Positions 1 through 12,000 of a stretch of 64,000 bases of DNA are shown one piece after another. This stretch comes from Kriegella aquimaris (lineage in GTDB: Bacteria; Bacteroidota; Bacteroidia; Flavobacteriales; Flavobacteriaceae), in the NCBI RefSeq assembly GCF_900103215.1, contig NZ_FNGV01000004.1:248001-312000 (forward strand), written 5' to 3'. A program made the translations under genes and the position numbers. The notes below the pieces were generated by a model. It was not told the DNA's origin and did no database searches. It was given only the letters and a program-made list of their open reading frames with translations. The first letter of the stretch is position 1; each line of letters opens with the position of its first letter.

Positions 1-2
1 AT

Positions 3-773
3 GATGAATTACTCAGTTTTGTCGATTTTGCCCCAACCCTACTTTCCTTGATTGGGGTAAATCCTCCGACACACCAGCAAGGGCAAGCTTTTTTAGGAAA
101 ATATAAGTCTGAAAAGAAACGAAAATATATTCACGGCGCTGCAGATCGATTTGATGGATTTACAGATGCAATCCGTGCCGTACGCGATGATCAATTCAAG
201 TACATTCGAAACTATCGACCCGATCAAGGGTATTATTTACCCGTTGCATATCGCGAAAAGATACCGACCATGCAGCAACTATTGCATTTGCGAGATAAAG
301 GAAGTTTAGACAGCATACAATCACTCTGGTTTAGAGATCATAAAGATCCTGAAGAATTATACGATTGTAAGTCCGATCCGTACGAAGTGAAAAATTTGGC
401 CAAAGATCCAGACTATCGTGAAAAACTAGAAGAATTACGGACCGAAATGGACCGTTGGCTGGCAGCGATAGGGGATCGACCCGACCTTCAGGAAAGGGAG
501 TTGATTACCCGATTATGGAATGGGGAAGAGAGCCAACCTGTAACCTCAGAACCTGTAATCGACTCGTCGAATGACAAAATCACCATGAGCTCTACTACTG
601 AAGGGGCTTCAATTGGTTATAAAATTATCCCCGAAAACGGAAAAGAACCCAAAGTTTGGTCCATCTATCAAGAACCGTTTGAGCTTCCGGCAGAAACCGA
701 TATTACAGCCCAAGCCTTTAGAATAGGATTCAAACCCAGCAAAATAGTTAAGCCCGTAATAAATCAAAGATAG
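3..773 (+). CDS. Sulfatase, S1 family, C-terminal part (cut by left edge)
   Basis: The frame is open from base 3, where it reads DELLSFVDFAPTLLSLIGV, the segment before the substrate-binding half of formylglycine-dependent sulfatases. The first usable start inside the window (TTG at 48) is therefore not the real one; the N-terminal half with the CxPSR motif lies to the left. The visible part contains the usual sulfatase end: IRAVRDDQFKYIRNY, then a DPEELYDCKSDPYEVKNLA segment typical of the family's last strands. About 60 residues at the C terminus (SSTTEGASIGYKI onward) resemble the small beta-sandwich found at the end of some hexosaminidases and sulfatases. Likely exported and acting on a sulfated glycan. 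A GMC flavoprotein follows 137 bases downstream on the same strand. Substrate cannot be told from this half. Confidence 0.88.
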   Translation, partial: DELLSFVDFAPTLLSLIGVNPPTHQQGQAFLGKYKSEKKRKYIHGAADRFDGFTDAIRAVRDDQFKYIRNYRPDQGYYLPVAYREKIPTMQQLLHLRDKGSLDSIQSLWFRDHKDPEELYDCKSDPYEVKNLAKDPDYREKLEELRTEMDRWLAAIGDRPDLQERELITRLWNGEESQPVTSEPVIDSSNDKITMSSTTEGASIGYKIIPENGKEPKVWSIYQEPFELPAETDITAQAFRIGFKPSKIVKPVINQR

Positions 774-910
774 TATGGCATAAGAATGTATACTGGTTAC
801 CCTACAGCACAGGACACGCATCTTAATATAAAGCAGTATTTTTAAGACCTAATATAAGACTTACAGAAGGTCAGTTTAATAGAAAATATTAAGCCACTTA
901 AATCGATAAA

Positions 911-2611
911 ATGTCAGTAGAACCAAATACAAATGCTTTTGACGCCATTGTTGTAGGCACAGGAATAAGTGGTGGTTGGGCCGCAAAAGAGCTTTGTGAA
1001 AAAGGTCTTAAAACGCTTGTTTTAGAACGTGGAAGAATGGTTAAACACGTGATAGACTATCCCACAATGAATCTTGACCCTTGGGATTTACCAAATGCAG
1101 GAAAGACTCCTGCCGACATAAAGGCGAAGTATCCCAAGCAATCCCGTTGGGGTTTTGATGAAACAACGCGTCACTTCTTTAATAAGGATGAAGAATACGA
1201 TTACGACGAAGTAAAACGCTTTGATTGGATCAGGGGTACGCAGGTAGGTGGTCGTTCTTTAATCTGGGGGAAACAAACATATCGTTGGTCTGATATGGAT
1301 TTCGAGGCGAACGCGAAAGACGGTATTGGTGTAGATTGGCCGATACGATATAAAGATATTGAACCATGGTATGCCCACGTTGAAAAACATATTGGTGTTA
1401 GTGGCGAAGCATTGGGCTTACCTCAATTGCCTGATAGTGTGTTTCTAAAGCCGATGGAATTGAACTGTGTTGAAGAACACTTGAAACAAGGCATTTCAAA
1501 AAATTATGACGATCGTATCTTAACTATCGGAAGGGTGGCGCACATTACCGAAGGCACAAAACCAGGAGCGGGAAGAGGCACTTGTCAGAATAGGAACAGA
1601 TGCAAACGAGGCTGTCCATACGGCGCATATTTTAGTTCAAATTCTTCAACATTGCCAATGGCAGAAGCCACTGGAAACATGACCATTCGGCCAGATTCGA
1701 TTGTATACGAAGTGCGATACGATAAGGATAAAAAGAGAGCCACTGGCGTTCGAATTATTGATGCCAACACCAAAGAAGTGATAGAATATAAGTCGAAAAT
1801 TGTTTTCTTATGCGCATCGTCTATGGCTTCCACTTCAATTCTAATGCAATCAAAATCGGAAACTTTTCCTGACGGAATGGGCAATGCCAGTGGTGAATTA
1901 GGGCACAATATTATGGATCACCAATTGGGTGGAGGTGCTAGTGGAAAAATTGATGGATTTAAGGATAAATATTATAAAGGAAGAAGACCCAATGGATTTT
2001 ATATCCCGAGATTCAGAAACATAAATAATACCTCTGAAAAAGTAGATTTCATCAGAGGATATGGGTATCAAGGCGGCGCGGGTCGTAATGATTATAGTAC
2101 GATCATTCCTGAATATGCCTATGGAAAAGAATTTAAAGAAGCCATGCTTGAGCCCGGAGATTGGCGAATTAATCTTGGCGGTTTTGGGGAAGTATTACCC
2201 TATCACGAAAACCGAATGTTTCTTAATTATGATAAGCTAGATAAGTTTGGTTTGCCAACCATTGTTTTTGATGCCGAATTTAAGGATAATGAAAAGCGAA
2301 TGAAAAAAGATTGGATTGCGCAAGCTCAGGAAATGCTGAGTAATTCAGGGTTCAAAGACGTAAAGGCAAATAATAGAGAATCATTTATGGGTGGCGGAAT
2401 TCATGAAATGGGAACAGCGCGTATGGGCCATAACCCAAAGACCTCTGTATTGAATAAATACAATCAACTACATGAAGTGCCTAACGTATATGTTACAGAT
2501 GGCGCTTGTATGACTTCTTCAGGCAATCAAAATCCCTCTTTAACCTATATGGCATTAACGGCAAGGGCCGCAAATCATGCGATAGAAGAACTGAAAAAAA
2601 TCAACCTATAA
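911..2611 (+). CDS. GMC-family FAD oxidoreductase with iron-sulfur signature (sugar/polyol dehydrogenase-like)
   Basis: 566 residues, normal for GMC (glucose-methanol-choline) dehydrogenases. The N terminus has the dinucleotide-binding fold, GTGISG at residues 16-21, followed by LVLERG at 37-42. The C terminus has the expected active-site region HEMGTARMGHNP and the family end SSGNQNPSLTYMALTARAA. C225, C231 and C235 form CX5CX3C, the spacing known from the catalytic subunit of FAD glucose dehydrogenase and related enzymes that carry a 3Fe-4S cluster. No twin-arginine or Sec signal is visible, and the small subunit that often exports such enzymes is not adjacent. It probably oxidises a sugar or sugar alcohol and passes electrons to a membrane acceptor; the substrate is unknown. 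A hairpin terminator lies 160 bases downstream. Confidence 0.9.
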   Translation: MSVEPNTNAFDAIVVGTGISGGWAAKELCEKGLKTLVLERGRMVKHVIDYPTMNLDPWDLPNAGKTPADIKAKYPKQSRWGFDETTRHFFNKDEEYDYDEVKRFDWIRGTQVGGRSLIWGKQTYRWSDMDFEANAKDGIGVDWPIRYKDIEPWYAHVEKHIGVSGEALGLPQLPDSVFLKPMELNCVEEHLKQGISKNYDDRILTIGRVAHITEGTKPGAGRGTCQNRNRCKRGCPYGAYFSSNSSTLPMAEATGNMTIRPDSIVYEVRYDKDKKRATGVRIIDANTKEVIEYKSKIVFLCASSMASTSILMQSKSETFPDGMGNASGELGHNIMDHQLGGGASGKIDGFKDKYYKGRRPNGFYIPRFRNINNTSEKVDFIRGYGYQGGAGRNDYSTIIPEYAYGKEFKEAMLEPGDWRINLGGFGEVLPYHENRMFLNYDKLDKFGLPTIVFDAEFKDNEKRMKKDWIAQAQEMLSNSGFKDVKANNRESFMGGGIHEMGTARMGHNPKTSVLNKYNQLHEVPNVYVTDGACMTSSGNQNPSLTYMALTARAANHAIEELKKINL

Positions 2612-2771
2612 CCGAACACTGAGCAGAGAAGACAGCTACCCAAAATAATTGTTTAGCCGATGCCAAGTAATCTAAAATAAAGAGATCCTACTAGTCCGTG
2701 AAAAAAATTTAAAGCCCCTTAAAAGCAAGCGGGCACTATTTCAAATTCAGTAGTTTCCACATTAAAAAGAC

Positions 2772-2800
2772 AAGGCTTCCGAGAAAAAGGAAGCCTTTTT
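2772..2800 (+). terminator. Rho-independent terminator
   Basis: A 9-bp stem, AAGGCTTCC (2772-2780) with GGAAGCCTT (2789-2797), is separated by eight bases and runs into a T tract. It lies after the GMC gene and before the 4105-residue surface-protein gene, so it probably separates their transcripts. The rest of the 459-base spacer 2612-3070 is AT-rich and holds no recognisable gene. Confidence 0.8.
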
Positions 2801-3030
2801 GTTTCTACGCTAGACTTAAGAATTATCTACAATTTCGTTTTTTCCAATGCAAATTTTTTTTTTAAGCCATAACCAATGCTTGGTTAAAATATATAATTTG
2901 TCAAAGGGCTTTCTTGCAGCGATAAACCTAAAGTTAATTTTTTCAAAAATACATAATTATCAATATTACCCACAGTTCTCGCGGTTTGACAACAAATTAT
3001 TGCACACCCCTTTCTCTTAAGCTTTTTTTA

Positions 3031-3069
3031 TAGTTGGGTTAAAAAAATTTTCTTTTTAAAAGCCAACTA
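3031..3069 (+). promoter_or_regulatory. Leader hairpin abutting the start codon of the giant surface-protein gene
   Basis: TAGTTGG (3031-3037) pairs with CCAACTA (3063-3069), and inside it TTAAAAA (3039-3045) can pair with TTTTTAA (3053-3059). The 3' arm ends one base before the ATG at 3071, so the stem would cover the ribosome-entry region. Seen directly as an inverted repeat; a role in translation control is inference. Confidence 0.4.
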
Positions 3070-3070
3070 A

Positions 3071-6000
3071 ATGAACCAAAAATTACTTTTTTTTCTCCTA
3101 GCCATTGGATTTAATTTTTCTGTACAAGCACAGCTGAGTAATCTCCATTACCTACCGCCATTAAAGCAAGGTCAGAATAATCAAGCCATTCAGCAACAGG
3201 CGATTTATCTTTCTACCCCAGAACCTACAACTTTTACCGTAAATGCCTATCGCGGAACCAACAATACGCCCATAGCTTCATTTTCCATTTCCAACGTGAG
3301 CCCTGCGGTGTATAATCTAGTTAATGGCGACAATAATATTACGCTCGTAAACAATTCAAACACTGGTATAGTGCTGAACAATAGCGGGCTACGATTTGAA
3401 TCACCAAGTGGAAATCGTTTTTATGTCAACTACCGCGGTTATTCTGCCTCACAAGCAGCATCACTAACCTCAAAAGGTAGGGTTGCCATGGGTACCCGTT
3501 TTAAATGGGGCGGAGTTCCAAATTTAGGTTCACACTCATCTAAATCAAATACGTTGGGTATCATGGCGACCGAAGACAATACAACGGTAAACCTGTTTGG
3601 TTATGACCCGAATTGTGAGTTCAGGGTGGGGAATAATGTGGCGGGAATAACGGCCAACACCTACCAAGTTACGCTTGATGCCAACGAATCTTTTGTTTTT
3701 GAAACCTATGTTGGCAATTCCCCGACTGCCGCACATCGCGATGGTTGGATTGGTGCATCCATAGTATCCGATAAAGATATTGTCATAAGCAACGGTTCTA
3801 TGAACTTTGGGCGACAAGAAAACAATAGCAACCGCGATGCAGGTATCGATCAACCAGTGCCTGAAAACCGATTAGGAAAAGAATATGTATTTGTAAGAGG
3901 TAACGGTTCAACCAATGGCTCTACGGAATTTCCTTTACTGATTGCCATCGCAGACAATACGCAAATTTTTGTAAATGGTTCGGCTACACCGATAGCAACC
4001 ATAAACAATGGTGATTATTTTGAAGTTCCGAGTAGTTTTTATTCCTCGAACACTGTTGGGGCGAATATGTTCATACAGACATCAAAAGATGTCTACGCCT
4101 ATCAATGTATGGCCGGTGCAAGCCAGGTATATACCCAAGGACTTAACTTTGTAGCTCCGGTAAACTGCTTATTGCCAGATGTGATGGATAATATTCCCGA
4201 CATCAGAAATATGGCTGGCACACTGGTCAGTGGCGGTGTAACTATAACTGCTGCAACCAATACCCCCGATGCGAATATCGTAGTCACTGACGGCAACGGC
4301 ACTGTCGCATTGCCACCTGCCGTTCCAGTGGCAGGGTCAACCGATTGGAAGACTTTCTTTATCCCCAACCTCAACGGTAATGTGAGTGTGCAATCTACTG
4401 GGCCCATAGCCGTAGGTTTCTTTGGTTATAATGGAGCTAGAGGGGTTGCCGGCTATTTCTCCGGTTTCGATACGGTTCCTGAGGTTAACTTAGAAATTAG
4501 AGGTGGTAGCGGTTGTTTCGTGGGATCTTCAATCTTCGAAGCTACTGGTAATTTTGATGCCTACCAATGGTTTGGTGATGGAATACTTATTCCCGGAGCA
4601 AATTCACCTAACTACACCCCAGCAACTGCCGGCGACTATTTTGTAAGAGGCACAAAAGGTCCTTGTACTTATGATTCTCAATCTATTTCCGCTTATTACT
4701 GCGATCCCGACGTTGTAGTCAACAAAACGGTCGATAAACCAGAAATCACTGAAGGTGAGACGGCTACATTTACCATCAGGGTAAGAAACTTGGGTGTTGG
4801 CCCTTTGACAAATCTCCAGATTACCGATAATATTCCCACAGGGCTCACTTTAGAATCGGCATTTACCATTACCGGCAATTGGAATGGTAATATTTGGAAC
4901 ATCGGCACCCTAAATGGTGGTGAGACAGCAGTGTTGGAATTGGAAGTCAGAGCTGATGAGATAAGCACCCTCCCCCTACTCAGCTTGACCAATACAGCCA
5001 CCAATAGTCAAGATCAAGTCGATAACAACATTACGGAAGACAGTCCATCTGCTCGAATAACGGTTCATAATGATTTTGATAATGACGGTGTAATCGACAT
5101 AACAGATTTAGACGATGACAATGATGGTATTTTAGATGAGGAGGAATGTAACAATTTAGCATTCAATATTTCAGGAGGAAACACCTATAACAGCACCTTG
5201 ACCAGCATAGACAACTATTTAGTGTTGGATATTTTTAGTTTGGATAACTCTTTTAACCTACAGGTAAATGGTGTCGATGTGGCGGGAGAAATCCAGTTTC
5301 AGAATGCGGCAGGAAATTTTGCCACTTTCTTAGATGGATATGGATATGGTGAAGATGGAAACCCACAAATTTATTCATTGAGCGGTTCGCATGGGAGTCC
5401 ATTACTAAGAGCGGTGATAGACGAACTCGGACAATTCGAGCTTTTTGGGGCCCGCACCTCTAACGGTTCGTTGGAACCCATGATTCTTAGCAATCCTGCA
5501 AATTCGATTACTTGGAGTCCATCCGGCAACAATAACATTTCCATAAACCAAATCATTACCGGACCCACCAATATGAGAGCTGTCTTGTTGACAGCCGGCT
5601 GTGATACCGATAGTGACGGTTTTCCCGATCAATTAGACTTAGATAGCGATGGTGACGGATGTACTGACGCCAATGAATACTATAAAGATGACGACGCCGA
5701 TGGCGATGATGGTGGCGAATATGGAACCGGTGTTCCAGTGGTCGATCCCCACACAGGTATGGTAACGGCAGCCTCTTATACCCAAGTATTCGCTCCAGAG
5801 ATATTATTGGGCAATACCACCGAAAATTTGGGTGGCGTTGATATCAACGGGCAAGATGTAAGTCTAGGACAAACCATACAATACGTATTGCGTTTTCAGA
5901 ATACGGGAGACGATAATGCGCAAAACTACACCATCAAGAATATATTGCCCAATAATGTCACATTGGACAATGTGGATATATCGAATGCCTCAAACACCAC

Positions 6001-9000
6001 TTACAATCATGATATTGCAACAAATACTTTGGACTTTTCGATACCCAATAATTTGGTGCAGGTGGGTGACCCAGAGTACAGTATCAGAATTACGGTAACA
6101 ATTGCTGCCAATTGTTCTGATTTCATAGCTGCGTGCTCCTCCCAATTGGAGAACAGGGCCTACTCGACCTATCAGGGCACTATAAATACGTCTACCTTTA
6201 CCGATGAAAATGGCAATAGCCCAATATCGGCTTGTGCCAGCGCTCCGGAAGTCGCTGGCAACTCTATTTTCAACGATCTATCTAATTGCAACCAGACCAG
6301 AAAAGTATTGTTGTGCGGTGATAGCGTCGTTCTCGCTGCAGGTGAAGGATTCACTACCTATAACTGGGTATCCGATACGAACGGAAATGGCCAAGTAGAC
6401 AACAGTGATACCGTTTTGAACGATGGAGACCCTGACAACAACCCAAGTACTTTGGTAGTTACCGTTACGGGGCAATACATCGTAGAAAAATCTGCTAACG
6501 GAAGCTGCCCCGATATGGTGGAACGTATTACTGTGGAGCGTTTTGGCACAACCCAGACCAATCCTATTGAAGACTTCTTCAATCAGGTAAATACAGACAA
6601 CAACCCTAATAATGATTTACAGGGCGAAATCGTCGAGTGTACAAACGACCGCGACATACTCCCCAAAATTTTCCTATGTGGCGCCAATGATGAGGCTACC
6701 ATTCAATTGGGCATAACCGATGCACAAAGCATCACATGGCAAAAACTTGATGAAGCTAGTTGTTCTGCGAACGGAGATGACTGTGCCAATAAAAGTAGCG
6801 CCTGTACCTGGAGTACAGTGGCCGATCAAGACAATTTTACAGTTACAGACAGTGGTGAGTACCGTGTAGTTATTGCATACCAAAACGGTTGTTCAAGTCG
6901 CTTCTATTTTAATGTATTTAAAAATAATCTTGATCCGACATTTACCTCTTCGGATGTACTATGTAGTACACCTGGTAATATCAGAATAACCAATGTGGGT
7001 TCTGGGTATGGTTTTCAGTTAGTAGATGCTATCAACAATAATATTATTGTTCCTTTCTCGGCCAACAATGGGCCAAATTTTGATATTTCGAATAGTGGCA
7101 CTTACAAGATTCAGGTAACTCAATTAAATCCTTTGGATAATACGCCAATAACTGGTGGTTGCCTATTTGAAACGGAAGACATCGGTATCTTAGAACGTGA
7201 TTTCCAAGTAAACCTCAGTACTACACCGGCTGATTGTAACCAACTCGGAACAATTGAAGTACAGGCATTAAACGTTCTGCCCAACTATAGCTATGAACTT
7301 CGTTTAGATGATGGCGGTAACAGTGGTCAAGGAAGTTTGGTGAGCAACCTACCTACAACGAGCGAGAATACGCATACTTTTTCAGGAGTGAATCCCGGTA
7401 ACTACATAGTCATTACCGATACCGATGATGGCTGTCAAGATTCCCAAAAGATTACGGTTGACCGTATTGCCGAACTAACGCTTAGTGCTTCACTAACTGC
7501 CAATATTACTTGTACCTCGGGCATTATCACGCTAACCCCTGGTGGCGGTTTGCCCGACCCTAATTATGAAATGGCCATTTGGAGCAAAAATGGTACGCCT
7601 TTATATAGTGACCCTTCCGATATTCCTGCATCGGCAATTCAGACGGGTCCCAATTTCTTATTTGGCCATAGAGGTAATCCAAGTAGCTATTTTCCAAACG
7701 AAGATGGCGATTACACATTTATTGTAAAGGACGGCAATGGTTGTCATAAAATTTCCAATTCAGTTCGAATAGAAGACCTCGGAAGCCTTTCGGTGAGTGC
7801 ATCACATTCACAGATTACTTGCGCAGACTCCGAAACCTCTACTTTGACCGTATCGGTAACCGGGGGCACAGCACCTTACCAGTATAGCCTAGATGGTGGA
7901 ACCACCTATCAAAACTCAACTAATTTCTTAAATCTAGCCGCAGGCCAATATGAAATTACAGTTAGAGATTCTAGCGGAAGTGGTAGCAATACCTGTACTG
8001 AAACCATTGCTCATATAATTGACCAACCTTTCCGCTTAACAGCCTCTCCTTCAATAGTTGAAGATGCCTCTTGTAATCCTAGCGGAGCATTGGTAAAAAT
8101 ACTGAACCCTAATGGCGGACAAGCACCGTACGAATTTAGCTTTGATGGAGGAAGTTCCTTCAGCACAACTGATGCTGTCAGATTGTTACCAGGCACTTAT
8201 TCATTGGTTCTACAAGATGCCTTGGGCTGTACCTATGACATGGACCTTACCGTTCCCAGTGCGGTTACCGACCCTTCGTTTACAGAATCTGTGGCCTATG
8301 ATTGCGCTGGATTGGGAACTGTTACCATAACACCTTCCAACACAACGGATTTTAGTTATACCTATAGCTTGAACGGTACTTTGAACACGCCTGCTGATAG
8401 TAATTCTTTTGCTTCCGTACCAACAGGAACGCAAACTGTAACAATAGGTTATTCCAGTAGTATTGCGCCAAATCAAAGTACATTATTCTTTGAGGATTTT
8501 GGATCGGGACCCACTACCCAAATCGGGGAAATTGGTCCAGGATACTGTTATGAACCCCAAGATGGCAGTACAACAGATTGTAATCTTGGTCCGGCAGGTA
8601 TCTTGGTAAATGGAGAATACACGGTAACCAATTTTGTCACCAATCCTGTTACGGCATGGAGAAGCCCCAATGACCACACCGGTTTACCCGATGGCCGCTT
8701 TCTGGCAATTGACGTGAGTACCCTAGCGGGGGATAATGGAATTCTTTGGGCACGCAGAGATATAGAAGTTCTGCCCAATCAAGATATTACGCTTTCTTTA
8801 TGGGCCTATAACCTGATGGAAACTACGGCCAACGGAAACAATCCAGAAATTTTAGTAGAGTTGCTAGATACATCTGGCACGGTACTTTACAGCATACCTA
8901 CGCCTGAAATACCAAAAAATGCAGATGCGGATGATTGGCACAACCGGCAGGTAGTTTTAAATCCAGGAACCCATACGACAGTAGACATTGTTTTACGCAG

Positions 9001-12000
9001 TAATTTAAATAGTGATTTTGGAAATGACTTGATTATCGATGATATACAGGCCTTTCAGCAACCCGAAGTCTGTGAAAAAACCATAGATATAACCGTCGTA
9101 GTAGAAACGGGCCAAGATTTTGAGGCCGCTTTACTAGGGACCATAGACCCAAGTTGCAACGGCGGTTCCGATGGCGCAATTCGTTTTGAAGTGGCTAATT
9201 TTGATACGGCAACAGGATTTGAATATTCTACGGATGGCGGTCTCAATTGGACGACCTCAACAGTCTCTCCGGTGACCACGAGTGCTACCCTAACCGACGG
9301 GTCTTATACAGTCGACGTTCGCAAGGTTGTGGATATTTCATGTATTTCGGACTTTACAGCGACTCTAACCGACCCTACTCCAATAGTCCCAGAATTGAAT
9401 CAAATTGCAGAGTACACTTGTTTCAATACCGGTGGAACCTTAGAAGCCTCGGCCACAGGTGGCAACCCTGGTTACTCCTATCAATTGGAAGATATGGGCG
9501 GAATAGTAATTGCCGCCTATCAAACCAACAATCATTTTGCCAATGTACCCGACGGCAATTATGTGGTTCGGGTTCGTGACCAAAATAATTGTGAAGTAGT
9601 TTCTACAGTTGCCGTGACCATAGCACCACCAACGGATATTGATTTTGATTTGAATGCCACGGCCTGTTATGACGGACAGAATAACGCTACCCTAACTGCT
9701 TCCGTAAATGCTGGAAATGGAGGCTATAGCTTTAGAATTGATGGAGGTGCATGGATGACCCCTACCCCATCAACCGCAACTTCCTATATGTTTAGCGGAC
9801 TTTCAAATGGGTCCTACGATATTGAGGTGACAGATGCATATGGTTGTATTTCACCAATAAAATCGATTTCTATATCCCCAACATTATCGGCTCAAATTGA
9901 TGTCGTTGATGTCAGCGCTTGTGCAGATGGCAGTATTACAGCATCCGCCACAGGCGGTGTTGGCGGCTATGTCTACGCCTTTTTACCAACGGGAAGTGCA
10001 ATTCAAGACAGTGATTTTGGCGCTTCAAATAGCTTTACCGTTACCAATGCGACTATAGGCGATTATGATGTGTATGTGCGGGATAATAGTACAGCTACAC
10101 CCTATTGCCAATATTTGGAGACTGTTACTATAAAAAGTGCCCCTGTACTCGCTTTTACAGCTGTACCTACCGATGCAATTTGTTTTGGTGGCCAAGGCAG
10201 TATTGAAGTAACTATTACCTCTGGACTTTCTCCCTACACCTATGAAATAGTTGATATTGACAACGGCACCTCGGATGCAATACAAACGGGTGTCATTGGT
10301 ACGACACGAACTTACTACAACCTGACTCCAGGTGATTATAACATAATTATAACCGATGCAAGCGGATGTTCCAATCCTATTACAGGAATTACTATCGCCG
10401 AGCCCGACCCGTTGACCGCAACAATTACAGGCATAACACCTGCCAATTGTACCGGAGACATCAATGACTTCGGATTTGCTTTCAGTGCTTACCCCACTAC
10501 TTTAGGAACTATAGAATTCAGTGCCGATGGAGGCACTACATGGATTGGCGACAATAGTGTTCCTGGTACTTCAGATGAATTAAAAGGGTATTTATCAGGT
10601 GATACCGTTTATCCGTCTATGAGAACGGTAGACGGTTCAAACAATACCATTTGCCAAACAGATTTGTCTCCATTCATCATACCATATCCGTTAGATGATC
10701 TTGATATTACCATTCTTCCCATAATTGTTAATTGTAATGAACTACAAGTAAATGTACGAGGTCAAAATGGAACTGGTCCATACTTATATACCTACACCGA
10801 AGATCCTTCAAATTTTGACCCAATTACACCCGCTAATGGTTGGGTGGGTCCTTTTGCATCGGGTGTTGCACATACATTTCCAGGTTTAATTCCAGGTAGA
10901 ACATATTCTTTTTATGTTCGCGATTCTTCCTCTCCCGCCCCAGGTTGTGTTAGACAAAGTAGCGTAAACGTGAATGACATTGTTACCAATCCAATGGAAA
11001 TAACCGCTACTTACGAACCTTCCTGCAGTGGCGCCAACAATGGTGAGATTACCTATAGCATTACAGATACCGACGGTTCTACGGAGCCGAAAATGAACTG
11101 GACCTTATTTGATATTGACGGAAACGCGATAACTTCAAGTGGAGGCGATATCGACTATGCAAGCTCAATTAAAATTGATAATTTGGCGCCGAATGAATAC
11201 TATATTGTGGTACGACAGGTTAATACTGGAGGAACACCACAATGTTTCAGTGCCAGTGAAAACTTGCTCCTAGAAGGATTGGCGCCGATTACGGCCAGCC
11301 TGAACTCTTCGCAAGATATTAGTTGTGAGAATCCTGGGCTTATTTCAGTTGACAATTTGACCGGAGGCGGTGGTACTTATACCTTTTCCGTTACCGGACC
11401 AGCACCATTTACTGCCATTACAGCTACCTCGGACAACCCATTGGAAATCCCTGCGAATTCTCCTTCGGGAAAATATTTTGTAGAAATCAGTGATCAGTAC
11501 GGTTGTGTATCACCCATAATAGACATTGATATGAGCTTAACTGCTAATCCTGTGATTTCAGGAGTGGTCATCGACAATTGCAGTTCAACGGCCACAGTAA
11601 ATATCTCTGCAACGCCGATTTCCCCCACTATGGTCTACTCGTTGGATGGCGGCACTACCTATATAAATAATGGCGGTGTTTTCAACAATGTAGCACCCGG
11701 ACCTTATACGATTTTTGTAAAAGACGGCAACGGCTGTACCGATTCCCAGGTGATAGCCGTACAACCTAGTTTACAGGCTACGGCTTCACTTACAAAAAAT
11801 TTGGGTTGTGGGGCAGGCCAAGAAGCTGAGCTGACCTTGGAAGTATCTTCTGGCTCAACGAATTATGAATACCAAATAACTAATACATCAGGCACGGTAG
11901 TCGCAAGGGAAGCAATGATTTCCAATCCTTTAACTGTTTTGGTAACGACGGCCGACACCTATAACATTACAATATATGATGCAAGCACTACGGCACCGGA

